Source: Diospyros lotus
Taxonomy: Eukaryota; Streptophyta; Magnoliopsida; Ericales; Ebenaceae
Length of the DNA: 64,000 nucleotides
NCBI RefSeq assembly: GCF_014633365.1
Contig: NC_068346.1
Location: 35,403,191 to 35,467,190 of the forward strand
Reading direction: 5' to 3'
Below are positions 44,546 through 55,475 of this stretch, in pieces (position 1 is the first letter of the stretch; each line of letters begins with the position of its first letter). The notes beneath the pieces are model-generated. The model did not search any database. It saw only the letters and a list, made by a program, of their open reading frames with translations, and was not told where the DNA came from. The translations under genes were made by a program, and so were the position numbers.

Positions 44546-45995
44546 GGTCGAATAGACAAATATATCCTAAATTTTAGGTCAATTTTCAATTTTATCCTCT
44601 TTTAACCTTTACTTCAATTTGGTCATCAAACTTTCACGTTTGTTTCAATTTTATCCTCGATCTAACAAATGTGTACACATTCTTATGTGGCTGCTGATGT
44701 GGCGGTTGATGTGTCAAATAACTAACAAGTCATCATTTTCTTCCTCAAATCACTATGGTTTCTCCCATTCACCTTGTGCAGCAATTGTCTTTGCCTTTTC
44801 ATGATGCTAGCCATCTCCTTCTTTCTCACTCTTCATCGTCGGCGGCTAGGGAGTCGTTGGCGAGCTTTCATTAACGGTGGCCACATAAGCATTCGATAAG
44901 TGGGGAAAAGACTAGAGGTCGAGGGGAAAAAACGGCTATGGTGAGACCGACGTCGAGAAGACGGCAAAGCCCATGGATTTGTTGCCACCAATCAATTAGC
45001 CTTTGCGTTGCTTCTGCCATCGTCAACGTGACTGCTATGGCTGATGATTCATGTCCCCTTTTGGCCGATGGATCTTTATCTCTTTTTTATTGATGGCTAA
45101 CTGATGTGGGTCATCGTTTTGCCAACTGATTTAGGTGAGTCTTCACGGCCACGAGTCGAATCTCTACATTACAATAGGCGTGATCGATGACCTCTGGTCA
45201 CTACCATGGCCGAAGAGCTTCATTCTCGACATGGCTGATGTGACCAGAGGGTTGAGGCCTCAAGTGACCGGCAATGAGAGAAGAAAGTGGCAACCTCACC
45301 ACTTCTACAAGGCCTGTCGCCGCTATTGGACCCGAGGTGGTGCCCTAAGGAACGTCCCAGCGGGCAGAGGTTGCTGGAGAAACAAGAGAAGCAAGAACAA
45401 CACCTCAAAATCAAATATCATGGTAGTTGAGCAGTAGACCAAACCTGGACCTAAATCAACAAATGATAGTCCTTCCAGCTGCAGGACCGATATTTTCAGC
45501 CATTTTCCCCAACCATCGCTGACGTTGTCATTCCTGGTCAGTTTTCAGAGTCTGGCTCATTATGGCGGAGAGAACATTGGCTCGAACGTCGGTGGATTTG
45601 ATACCCAGATGGCTGCTGCAGGTGGCGGAGGGAAAGTCAATTTGGAGTTTCAATTGGGAAGTAACTCGGATGGAAAGGATGGCATTTTGTCAGGTGGAGC
45701 AGATTAATGGCGATTTGCCCCTGCAACCCGGGGGGTGCTATGCAAGCCAAAACGACATCGTTTTGGCCATGGTCAATGATAAAAAAAGACATAAACGATG
45801 CTGTTTTAGCTGACTTGTTAGTTATTTGACACATCAACTGCCACATCAGTAGCCACGTAAGATTGGGAATGCTTGTTAGATCGGGGATAAAATTGAAACA
45901 AAAATGAAAGTTCGATGACCAAATTGAAGTAAAGGTCAAAACATGATAAAATTGAAAATTGACCTAAAGTTAAGGATATATTTGTCTATTCGGCC
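44546..45995. mobile_element. Pack-MULE carrying a Dof gene fragment
   Basis: 1450 bp with long inverted ends of about 190 bp starting GG(T/C)CGAATAGACAAATATATCC. A perfect 9-bp duplication TAAATAGAA flanks it (44537-44545, 45996-46004). The sister copia at about 29660 is the empty site. No transposase. The G+C-richer interior contains part of a Dof transcription factor gene, so this is a captured-gene Mutator-like element. Confidence 0.9.
45135..45707 (+). pseudogene. Captured Dof zinc-finger transcription factor fragment
   Basis: In frame with 45135, the translation includes [20 protein letters not shown] followed by [15 protein letters not shown], the second half of the plant Dof DNA-binding domain. 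One conserved zinc cysteine is Tyr (HFYKAC for HFCKAC). The first CxxC half is missing. After a TAG at 45435 the same frame continues as Dof-like C-terminal sequence (IFSHFPQPSLTLSFLVSFQ) to 45707. A transduplicated fragment, not a working factor. Confidence 0.8.
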
Positions 45996-46901
45996 TAAAT
46001 AGAATGAAGTACATGTTTTGTTCATGTGATGGAGTGCACATTTGGACCGTAGACATTTGTATGAACTAGCTCTAGTGGCTCCTTAGGTCTCCAAGATTTA
46101 CTTGATGGAAATGGTTACTGATGTTCTTTTTCGAGTAGGCACCATTCACAAACACCATCAATCTCTTTTATAGTTGGTAGAAGTCTCATCATATTCTTTT
46201 GTTGTAGAATCCTTAATCCGTGGAAATGGAACTGCTCAAATCTTTGGTGTCATAGCCATGACTCGTCCACTTGCGCCGCCTTCACCATGCTATTTGCGTA
46301 TCTCCATTGAATGGGAAAACATCGATTTTCCCACATTTTGACTTTTGCAATTGTTAGGGATTTATCTTGATTGTTGTAGATTGTACAAGAATGCCCTTCA
46401 AAATGTAGAGAGTACTCTTTTTCCATCAATTGACCAACACTTAGTAGATTCTAGTCTATATTAGGAACCAAGAGTACTTAATATATTTCTCGCCCCTTTT
46501 TGTGTTAATAGCAATAGTGCTTTTTCCAGTTGCTCCAAAAAATCACCATTTCCAATTTTTATTTTTGTCTTCGTTTTATCAAGGTTGCAGAAAATTCTTT
46601 CATCTTTTGTCATGTGATTACTACAGCCACTGTCGAATATCTAACTTTTCTTATGTAGCAACTTTGCAAGAGGCATAGAAAAAACTTCCTTCCAGATCAT
46701 TCTCTTTAGAAAAATTAGCTCAATGACTTTGTTTTCATACTTTCTCCAAGCGACTTTTTTCTTTTACAAATTCCACATTGAGAATTCTTGCTGTTATTAT
46801 CGACTTGTTTTCCTTGACCTCCTCTATTTCTAGAATTTTCTTTAAGTTTTCTCCCATTTTCTTTAAATTTTTGAGACTGCATATTAACTTTAGATTGAAA
46901 G

Positions 46902-47436
46902 TGATGTGGATGAGATGATTTTACCATTTTATGAAATGTGCGATTTGGGTGATTTTAAAGGCTAATTTCAAGAGAATCAGGCTGAGGATTCAAAGTCACC
47001 AATTTTGCTGGTGAGATCCGTGCTTTTTCGAGCAAATTCCCTCGTTTAGGCCTCGAAATTAGCATTTTTGCTATTTTAGGAAATAATTGATTTGGGAATA
47101 ACTTCCATTAGGAAGTTAATTTTAATATGCTATTTTGGGGGATTTTATTTATTTCCATCTAACTTTGATTCTGTAATGAAAACTCAATCTTGCCTTTTTG
47201 GTAAGATTTCGGTTTTAGGGTTTTGGGATATTTTTTCAATTTCCTAATCGTTGTAGCCTATAAATACTATGTTTACAGGGGTTGATTTGAAAATTCCAAT
47301 AAATTTCTGTTGACATTTTCTCCGTAATTCTCTTCAATTTTTCAGTATTCTTTAGAATCAACGAATCATTAATTGAGTCCTATAATCCGACATTCGTGAG
47401 TGAATCAACGGATTTTAGAAGGCTTTCGCTACGTCA
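46902..47436 (+). mobile_element. Solo-LTR-like insertion in copia gag (copy C)
   Basis: 535 bp, third copy of the insertion seen at 1836 and 30623, at the identical gag position. Confidence 0.75.
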
Positions 47437-48108
47437 TAAAGGCATTATTCGTGTCAATTTCATTATGCCTTTCTAATCTTTGTTCATGAGCTTCTAGTGA
47501 ACCCATTAATTTTGCAGCTATTAATTTGTCTATATCTTTAGACTCCTCAATGTCTACAATAATCGGGTCATATTTTTCTGTACATGTAATTAGAATTTTT
47601 CCAAAAAAATTATTTTCAAAAATTTCATCCCCATAAGTTTTGAGTTGATTTACCACTTCATCCACCCTAGAGTAATATTGTTTTGCAGTCTCAGAATCTT
47701 TCATTTTTAGATTTTCAATTAAACTTCCTTCTCAAAATTTGACGTTTGAAAGTTCATACCTTGTCGCTACCTTTGAACTCCTCCTGCAACTCATCCCAAG
47801 TTGCTTTTGTAGTTTTTGCTCCCATGATCCTCGAAAAGTATTCATCGGTCAAGCTCATTTGTAGAGCTAATTAAGAGAGGTAGAGAATATTTTGGTTCAT
47901 TCTTTTTTAGTTCCTTCTTTTATATCGTTGATAAAGTGGAAATATCATCTATGTTAATGTACCCATTATTAACGACTTCCCACAAATTTTGGGCATAAAA
48001 GTACGTCTTCATTTTGATAGACCAAAAATCATAGTTGTTGCCATTAAAAGTTAGAATTGGAATGCATCGACCATTGTGTAAACTTATGCCCAATAAATAT
48101 CGAACATA

Positions 48109-48120
48109 GCTCTAATACCA
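48109..48120 (-). other. Primer binding site (tRNA-iMet type)
   Basis: The minus strand reads TGGTATTAGAGC next to the truncated LTR at 48122. Confidence 0.7.
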
Positions 48121-48426
48121 CTAGTATTTAGTTGAATGGAATGAGTTAATTTTGTGAAAGTTGGTTGGGAATGGTTAAGTGAATTTTGGAAGGACTAATT
48201 TTGAGGAGCTAGAAGGCTATGAAATTAAAAGGCTATGAAAGTTGAAAAAGAAATAAACAATTTACAAAAGATGGAGATTTGACTTTTCAATAACTTACTT
48301 GATTTTCTTTGATTACTTGATGCAAAATGCATACATAGTTCCCTATTTATAAGCTTAAGTGTGGCGGTGGATTTGTTTCCATGGCCATACTACAATTTTT
48401 CCCTTTTCCCTTTATTCAATTCAAAC

Positions 48427-49040
48427 AAAGTTGGCTCGTGCATGAAGTCATTTAGGTGGCCACCTAAGGCCCTGCATTTATGAAGATCCTAAAATTTTAT
48501 AATTTATATATATATTTTTATTTTTTCTTTCTAATAATAAATATTTTATTAAGAAAAATTTGAGCCCAAAATAAAATCTAATTTTCAGTTCAAATTTTTA
48601 AAGACACCCAATCCAACAATTAATTTACAACGTTTTTTCTTCCCAATTTTTACATTCGCTCTTCCCATTGTTATCAATTTTTACCGTTTCTTCTTGAATA
48701 TCCCATAGACTTTAAGAATGTCAATTTCTTTTTTATTATAAATCATTCAATTGCAGTCCTAAAAAATCTCAGTGTTCCCAATTTTCTCTTCTCAATTTTT
48801 ACCGTTTCTTTGTTTATTATAGTAGGTTGTTTGTTTTATTTTGATCTCTTAGACATTATATTTTAGATGAAAATATACTATCGTTAAACTTTAACTTTTT
48901 TTTTTAATTTAATGAAATGATGAAATTTTTTAGTAGAAAGGTGTACTATTTATTTTTTTATAAGAAAAATTAATACTCTTGAGAAGTTCTCGACAAACTT
49001 TTTTACCTAAGTTTCCCAAATTGGTTGAGCCGACTCTAGG
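48427..49040 (-). repeat. hAT-like MITE family copy, inverted
   Basis: Sister of 3368-3955 with better ends: CAAAGTTGGCTC on the left and GAGCCGACTCTAG on the right. Confidence 0.6.
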
Positions 49041-49479
49041 AAGGGGCAACACATGATTGTAGCCGAACCGACCGAATACTCATTCCTAAAGACCACATTA
49101 GTCATTATGATAGAATTTTTTTTTTTTTAACTTTGTCCAACAACTTTTTAATTATATTAACAACACTGACTCTATCCCTAATCAAAATAATTCTACATAG
49201 TCGTAAATTTATATATGAAGAATCCGTACGCTTGTAGTTGTAAATACACTTGAATTTGCATTTGTATAATTATTTATTTGCTTGTATAAAATTAACCATT
49301 TATATTAAAAAAAAAAGACCTGAAAAATTATTTACATTTATATTTATATTATATTTAGAATTGTATAATTACTTATTTAAACCCTAGTGTACATAAATGT
49401 ACATACATGTTATATATATTAGAGGGATGGCTCGTATATATAAAAAAAATTTAAAAAATTAAATAAAAGTTTATTTGAC
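49041..49479 (-). repeat. R1 repeat, inverted, truncated
   Basis: Matches 3956-4372. At about 49480 it jumps to the sequence equivalent to 5369, so roughly 1 kb present in copy A is missing here. Confidence 0.6.
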
Positions 49480-49784
49480 AAGTGATGCGCTAATATTTCT
49501 TATTTAATTTTATGTTTAATTCTCATATTTTTATATGTTTTATATATTAATTTTAGGTAATTTATTATGTTGACAGGATTTGAAGAAAAAGTAAGAACAA
49601 CAAAAATTATAAAATTTCGCTGCTCAAGGGTTTGATTAAAAATAAAAATTGGATTAATTGAAATTTCTAAAAATTCTAAATATATATATATATATATGTG
49701 TGTGTGTGAAAACCCTATATGCCTACTTTTCTATACTTCAAACAATGTGTAAATCTGAATTTCTTATAGAAAGTTATGGCTGTT
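49480..49784 (+). mobile_element. Fragment of the TGACAAG LTR-like element (empty-site copy)
   Basis: Matches 5369-5464 joined directly to 7725-7940, thereby showing the site before the 5465-7719 solo LTR inserted. A (TA)n(TG)n microsatellite lies near 49680-49708. Cut off by the LTR starting at 49785. Confidence 0.65.
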
Positions 49785-50794
49785 TGTAATACTCCATATT
49801 CGTATGAGGTTGCCACATAATTTCGATAAGTTTAGAATACCGAAAAATTGGTTTGATAGCAGTTATACGTACCGAACCAATTGCATGGAATGCCTTGGAG
49901 TGAAATTATCTAAAGAAAATGATATGGTCTCGATAGGCGTTCCAAGTTAGGATTTATGGTGGCAAAAGAAATCAGATCGGGAATGATTTTCGATACAGCT
50001 AAAATACAACTGCCATTTAGGCTGAAAAACCGAATCATTGTAGGAGGCTCCCGAAAAATCAACGAAACCCTAGGGGGGCTCTGGTTTTGTGTAATGAGCA
50101 ACCCTTCGGTGGTCTCGAGATGAAATGACAGCCCGGTAAGGACATTGGAGTAAAATCATCATATCGAGTAAAATTTAAGCTATTAATTATGAATTCTCAG
50201 TATTAAAATGCAAGTTTAATCGGTGTTTGAGGGCATAGTTGCAATAAGAAAATTACCCAAGTGATATTATGATAAAATTGGAGTTTAATGTATAATTTCT
50301 CTTAATTAAAAGTGTAATTTTCCTTTTGTTGGTGTATTATATAATAGCCATATATACGCATGTGCGTGGCCAGCTTTTGAGAAGCATTAATGGCCGCGAT
50401 TTTGGGCTGCAATTGGATGATCATGGCAGCAGGATTTGAGGAAAATGGTTGCAGCGGGATTTAAGGAGGTTGGAAGCAAGATTTAAGGGATTATGTTATT
50501 AATGTAATGTATAATATATGTGTGTGTGTGTGTGCGCGCGCGCTCGTTGGGAAGCAAGCATGGCTGCCTATAAATAGGCAGCAGTTTGGGCATGGAGAAG
50601 CACCAAGAGGGAGCTCGAGAAAGAAGGCGAGAGAGAGAGAGAGAGAGCATTGAAGCAAGGCCGAGTTTCGGCCATGGCAGCCACGGCCAGAGGAAGTGGG
50701 CAGCGAGCGGGTGGTTCGCGGTAAGAGGCAGCTTGCTGGTGGCGACTCGAGCGGGTGCCAGTGGTCGTTGAAGCGATCGGAGAGGCCAGCGAAG
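49785..50794 (+). mobile_element. LTR fragment, probably Ty3/gypsy, with promoter
   Basis: Starts TGTAATACTCCATATTCG exactly where homology to 7940 ends, an LTR-like start. Near its end it has a TATA box (TATAAATAGG, about 50570), preceded by a TG/CG alternating tract (about 50517-50542) and followed by a GA-rich leader (50630-50648). It is interrupted at 50794 by the Athila-like element, so the rest lies outside the window. Overlapping minus-strand ORFs here are compositional. Confidence 0.55.
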
Positions 50795-52829
50795 TGACTG
50801 CACTCCCACCCTGCAATTAAAACACAAAACAAAACACAATAAAAATTTTATATTTTTTTCTTTGTTTAGGTGAGAGGTTTATACTCGTCAGTGTACGAGT
50901 GCAGTTGTAGTCCAAATTTAAATTTATATTTTCTGAATGAGTCCAGGTCGTCCACTGAGAGATTTATTTATGGCAAAATAAAAAGAATGTCACACAAGCA
51001 CACACGCATTTGGATAAATTGGCAACAAGATTTTTTATGGTTTTTTAAACAACAGATACTAGGAAATAAATTAAGGCAGTAATTGAAATAAATACTTTAA
51101 GTGAGAATATAAAATTGGATAGTACTTGAGTTAAGACAATTTCAGTGCCAACCCGTTGATTCCCAAATTTTAGCATAAAAGATTAGCAACATTAATTTAA
51201 TTTCAGATATGAGGGTTTGTTATTAAATGCAATTAAAGATGATGATAGTTCTAGGTTAAGCAATCCCCATACATGATATGCGGGATTCTAATTTAAGCAA
51301 CCACCATAAATTCAATTGCAATTAATACACAAAACAACTAAATTAATCATTCGGGTTTGGGTATGATAGCGTTTCCAGTTCTAGTAACTCTCATACATGG
51401 CATGAAAGCTCTAAGTTAGGCTTACGCTCCAATCCAAACCTAGTGATTTCTCAATAATTAAGATACACTCATATTGAAATTTAAATTAATGTTACTTATT
51501 TAAAGCGCAGCTTTCTTTGGGAATCATTGGCGTTGGACACTGTCCTTGCCTTAACCCAAGATTAGATTTAGCTACTCATTTCCATTTAAAAGTTAATTGA
51601 CATGAATTTAAACGACGTAATTTAAATAACAGAATTTAAATGACAAGAAATTTTAAAGGCATAAACTAACCGGCCATTTAGGCGGTGGATAATTAAATAA
51701 CAAGAATTAAAATTGCAGAAATTTAAAGGCATAAACTAACCGTCCATTTAGGCGGTGAATAATTAAATGACAAGAATTAAAATTACAGAAATTTAAAGGC
51801 ACAAATTAACCGGTCATTTAGGCGGTGAATAATAAAGTAATAATAAATGATATAAGAATTTAAAAGAAGAAAGGAAGGAAGTAAGATCACAAGAGAGAAT
51901 ACTAAAGAAAAGGGGAAAGAACAAGAACAATTCTCAAAGAGAGAATTATAAGGAAACAACTAAACTTTGATTCAAGAATAATAATCACACTTACAAATGC
52001 AATCAAGTGATCTATTTATAGGCCACAAGATGCAATACAAACCACACAATTTCAATTATTCAACTAGACATAATTATATCTAATGGGCACTCACACACTT
52101 AAAGTTAAATAGATTTTAGCTATAATACACACCTAATATTAAATGGATTTTAGCTAAAATACATACCTAATAAAGCATTCATAAAGTTAAATGGATTTTA
52201 GCTATAATATCCACCTAATAGTTAAATGGATTTTAGCTAAAAAACACACCTAATAAAGCTCTCACATAAAAAATAAAAATAGATTTCTATAAATTGGTTT
52301 TTAATCTTCATTAGGATTAAAAATAATCCTTGGGCCTTCTCCAAATAATATCTTCCATGGGTTGCTCAAATTGGGCCTTAATTCTTCATGGGCTTGAATT
52401 CTTCATGTACTTGAATTCTTCATGGGTTTGATTTCTCCATGGATTTGATTTCTTCATGGACTTGAATTCTTCATGGACTTTAAGTCTTCATGGGCTTTAA
52501 TTCTTCATGCCTAAAAAAACATAAAAATAATTTAATGTTAATAATAAATTATATATTATATATATGTATTACACATGGCACATATATATATTATATTATA
52601 TTGTATATATATTACATGAATGCATATAATGATGTATATGTATTATATATAATTTTATATATTATTATTATTATTATTAAATTTTACTTTAAAATTTCAT
52701 TTCATTCATTTTTCAATTTAAACTTGCATATAACCATAAAATATATATTAATATCTAATTTAAACTATTTTTAAGATCAAAAGAAGGGTATAATTATAAC
52801 AAAATTTTTATAAAATTAACCACTAATCA
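50795..52829 (-). mobile_element. 3' LTR of the Athila-like element
   Basis: 2035 bp; on the minus strand it starts TGATTAGTGG and ends GAGTGCAGTCA (TG...CA). It contains three tandem repeat blocks: ~66-70-bp units around CCATTTAGGCGGTG (51655-51835), units around TGGATTTTAGCTA (52103-52264) and 15-bp CTTGAATTCTTCATGG-like units (52386-52510). Confidence 0.9.
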
Positions 52830-52842
52830 TACCCCCCAACTT
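52830..52842 (-). other. Polypurine tract
   Basis: The minus strand reads AAGTTGGGGGGTA immediately before the 3' LTR, the expected second-strand primer. A second very similar motif (CAAGTTGGGGGGTG) lies at about 54261-54273. Confidence 0.75.
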
Positions 52843-54648
52843 AAACATTGCTAGTCCCTTAGCAATTAGATTATACACCTGCTAAACTTTATTCACAATA
52901 ACTGTATGAATGTAAAATTTTCAAATTCGAAATCGAAATGCATAAAATTAAATAAATAATTTAGCATTCTAAATCAGATTTTTGGTTAAAGGTCATACAA
53001 TCTCAGGAATGAAAATTAGGATAACCAACACACAGACTTACTCCCTCGAAGTTTTGACTTCAAATCTTACTATGGATTTTCTCTCCAATAAAAAGGATTC
53101 CTCAAGTGTACACACAAGGGGGTGCACCGTTATAAGAGTAAATGCAGAACAAATTCAAAACTCGGTGCCATCCCAAATACAAGGAATGTATTTTCATGAA
53201 AGAACAGGGAAATTGACATAGCTTCATAATTGGAATAATGCTCTAGATGAGTAACTTCTGAATTTAAACATGATTCCCTACTCCAAACTCGAATTCTGAG
53301 ATCACATGATTTATAGCATCAAAAGGGACCAGACTGGGTTGTAATGGGGCTATAAGGTTAATACGGGTTGTCAAAGAAAAGGTAGAGTGTGCAAAGGGTG
53401 TGTCGGTATTTTTTTTTTTTTTTTTTAGCATTCATTTTGAAACAGTTATGCTGAATAACTAAGAGAATTTGCCCCCCTTTTTTTTCACTTTTTTTTTCTT
53501 TTTTTTCTCTTTTTTTTTTCTTTTTCTTTTTAAATATGAAAATAGATAAACAGACTAATTCCCAAAATCACACCAGGTTGGATAAAATTCATATGGTTAT
53601 GGGTTAAATGAGGGTAACGAAAGAAGTTGTACTACAAATGGCTCAAATGGGCTAACAAGAGGTTGATTTAAAGAAAAAAAATAGGCTCAAAATGAAAGAA
53701 ATTGATCCCCCTATCATGCTTCTCAGTCATCTAATTCATAGTTTGAAACCAGTCAAATTCATCTGCTATCATACTAGACATTCAAAGCGAATTAATATTT
53801 TGAAGCCATTGAAAAGATAAGATAAACAAGAGAGCATATTTAGAGTAAGTGTTATTTCACTCAGAATTAACGGTTATTAGGCTCAAACACTCACTTGGGT
53901 AATAGTCTCCACTTCTGTTGAGGGATCATACAGTGTACTAATCAGCTAATTACTGTTACCTTTGACTTTATGACCGATAACCAATTTCTAAATTTTGAAT
54001 CCCTGATGAATGTAAATTACTTATTCTCATGCATAAACGTTTTCAAATGAGAAATCAATGCATTCATGTTTCGTATTGCAAACTTAACCGGCTATCAGTG
54101 CATAACTTTAAAGCTTTAGGAATAGCATTATTTAAAACACATAATAATTTTTTTTTTTTTTATAAGAGCAGATAAAGACAATCAATTCCCACAAGACTAC
54201 AAACTAGTAATTACAAACTCACAGTTAAATATAAACCAGATGATTCATGACTAGACCTTACACCCCCCAACTTGAATTGCAGTAATAAATCAGGGTTGTT
54301 AGGAATACCTGTAACTCCACAAGTCCATAGATTTGCTGTGAACTGCTAAAACTTAAACAACAAATGAGCACACCATATATATATATTTATATTTTCACAC
54401 CAAAATAAAAATTTCATGCAAGTCATAAGATAAGCAAAATGCGTCTCAAGAGTACAAAAAGTACTCCTTACTCAGCCATCTTATCAAAGACTTTGCTAAC
54501 AACATTCCACAGTTTTGTTTTTTTTGTTTTTTTTGTTTTTTTTTAAAGAACACAACCAAGAAAAATTTTGCAAGTTGTACAATAACTAGATGCGTCTCAA
54601 GAGTACAAAAAGTACTCCTTACTCAGCCATCTTAATAAAGAGCATTTC
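52843..54648 (-). other. Non-coding 3' region of the Athila-like element
   Basis: No gene seen. Contains a poly-T tract (53407-53530), a PPT-like motif at about 54265, and two 50-bp direct repeats (54441-54490, 54589-54640) that echo a stretch of the 181-residue ORF at 55622-55680. Confidence 0.6.
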
Positions 54649-55308
54649 TCACAGTGATAAATCTAAATTAATCGGACCTCTTTGGCGCTTGTTACTAATT
54701 GCCTTAGACCAGTCTATCCGAGGCTCACGAGGATCGTACTGTGGAACATAAGCATGTAATTTCTCTAGCAGCTTATCAATGGTGGATGCAGAAATGAGAA
54801 TCTTTCTTGCTGAACGAGAAATGAACTGTTGGTCCACAGCCTGATCAAGAAAAGAGAGTAACCCATCGAAAAAATGGTTAACATTTAAAAGTCCAATAGG
54901 TTTGGTATGGAGATTACTCTTGGCCCAGGAGATTATACAAAAGATTTCTTCAAGTGTTCCAAAACCTCCCGGTAAAGCAATGAAGGCATCTGACTGATAA
55001 ATCTTACAAGCCATGCGCTCAGACATAGAAGTCGTTTCTATAAGTTGACCGCGTGTAATCCCGGAAATATGTGGTTCAGCTAAAGGGATTGGCATTATAC
55101 CTACCACAGATGAATTTTCAAGATGTACAGCTTGTGAAACATAACCATTCAATCCACGACTTCCCCCTCCATATACCAAATTAATTTTTTTCTCTCCTAA
55201 TTTTTTACCAAATTCGCTCGCTGCAAGTGCGTAACAAATATCGCTCCCAAGTTGAGAACCACAAAGTACACATATGGTATTGATTCGACGAACTAACTGG
55301 CCTTCCAT
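54649..55308 (-). CDS. LOG-type cytokinin riboside 5'-monophosphate phosphoribohydrolase
   Basis: 219 residues, close to the usual plant LOG length. A Rossmann-like lysine-decarboxylase-family fold is indicated by ICVLCGS (12-18), INLVYGGGSRGLNG (42-55) and the signature PGGFGTLEE (113-121), with the conserved Arg at 98. LOG enzymes release active cytokinin bases from their nucleotide precursors in cytosol and nucleus. The frame is uninterrupted, whereas plant LOG genes normally have several introns, so it was probably acquired as cDNA. It lies 167 bases after the 181-codon ORF, inside the retrotransposon between integrase and 3' LTR. Activity and expression are not shown by sequence. Divergence from typical plant LOGs looks considerable by eye. 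Confidence 0.85.
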   Translation of the reverse strand: MEGQLVRRINTICVLCGSQLGSDICYALAASEFGKKLGEKKINLVYGGGSRGLNGYVSQAVHLENSSVVGIMPIPLAEPHISGITRGQLIETTSMSERMACKIYQSDAFIALPGGFGTLEEIFCIISWAKSNLHTKPIGLLNVNHFFDGLLSFLDQAVDQQFISRSARKILISASTIDKLLEKLHAYVPQYDPREPRIDWSKAISNKRQRGPINLDLSL

Positions 55309-55475
55309 GTTTGTTCCTTTTGTATGTCCTGAAAAGAAGTTTGGCGATCAAAAGTAGCTATACAACAATTCAACAAGAAATAAATACAAACAAAAATTAT
55401 GCGTATATATAAGTAGTTGTGATTGTGGCTCACATCTTCCTCTGGTTTTACGTCCAGAAACGGCTTAAACACTTT
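55309..55475 (-). other. Spacer between the two cargo ORFs
   Basis: 167 bases, no recognisable signal. The LOG ATG is preceded by GGAACAAAC, an acceptable plant start context. Confidence 0.4.

Larger units (their letters stand above)
46005..48427 (-). mobile_element. Ty1/copia remnant, copy C, right part
   Basis: Continues the 43560-44545 copy beyond the MULE: pre-integrase, protease, zinc-knuckle (46715-46900), solo LTR insertion (46902-47436), gag (47437-48060), primer site (48109-48120) and truncated 5' LTR (48122-48427). Closely parallels 770-3368. Confidence 0.8.

Noticed and set aside
45220..45414. Minus-strand ORF inside the Pack-MULE
   Set aside because: Antisense to the Dof fragment; the plus frame has clear Dof residues.
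50483..50839. Three overlapping minus-strand ORFs of 82-118 codons
   Set aside because: All frames are open over a low-complexity GA/TG-rich LTR promoter region and cross into the Athila-like LTR.
52386..52510. Possible CRISPR-like short repeats (about 15 bp)
   Set aside because: Contiguous degenerate tandem repeats without spacers, inside a plant LTR.
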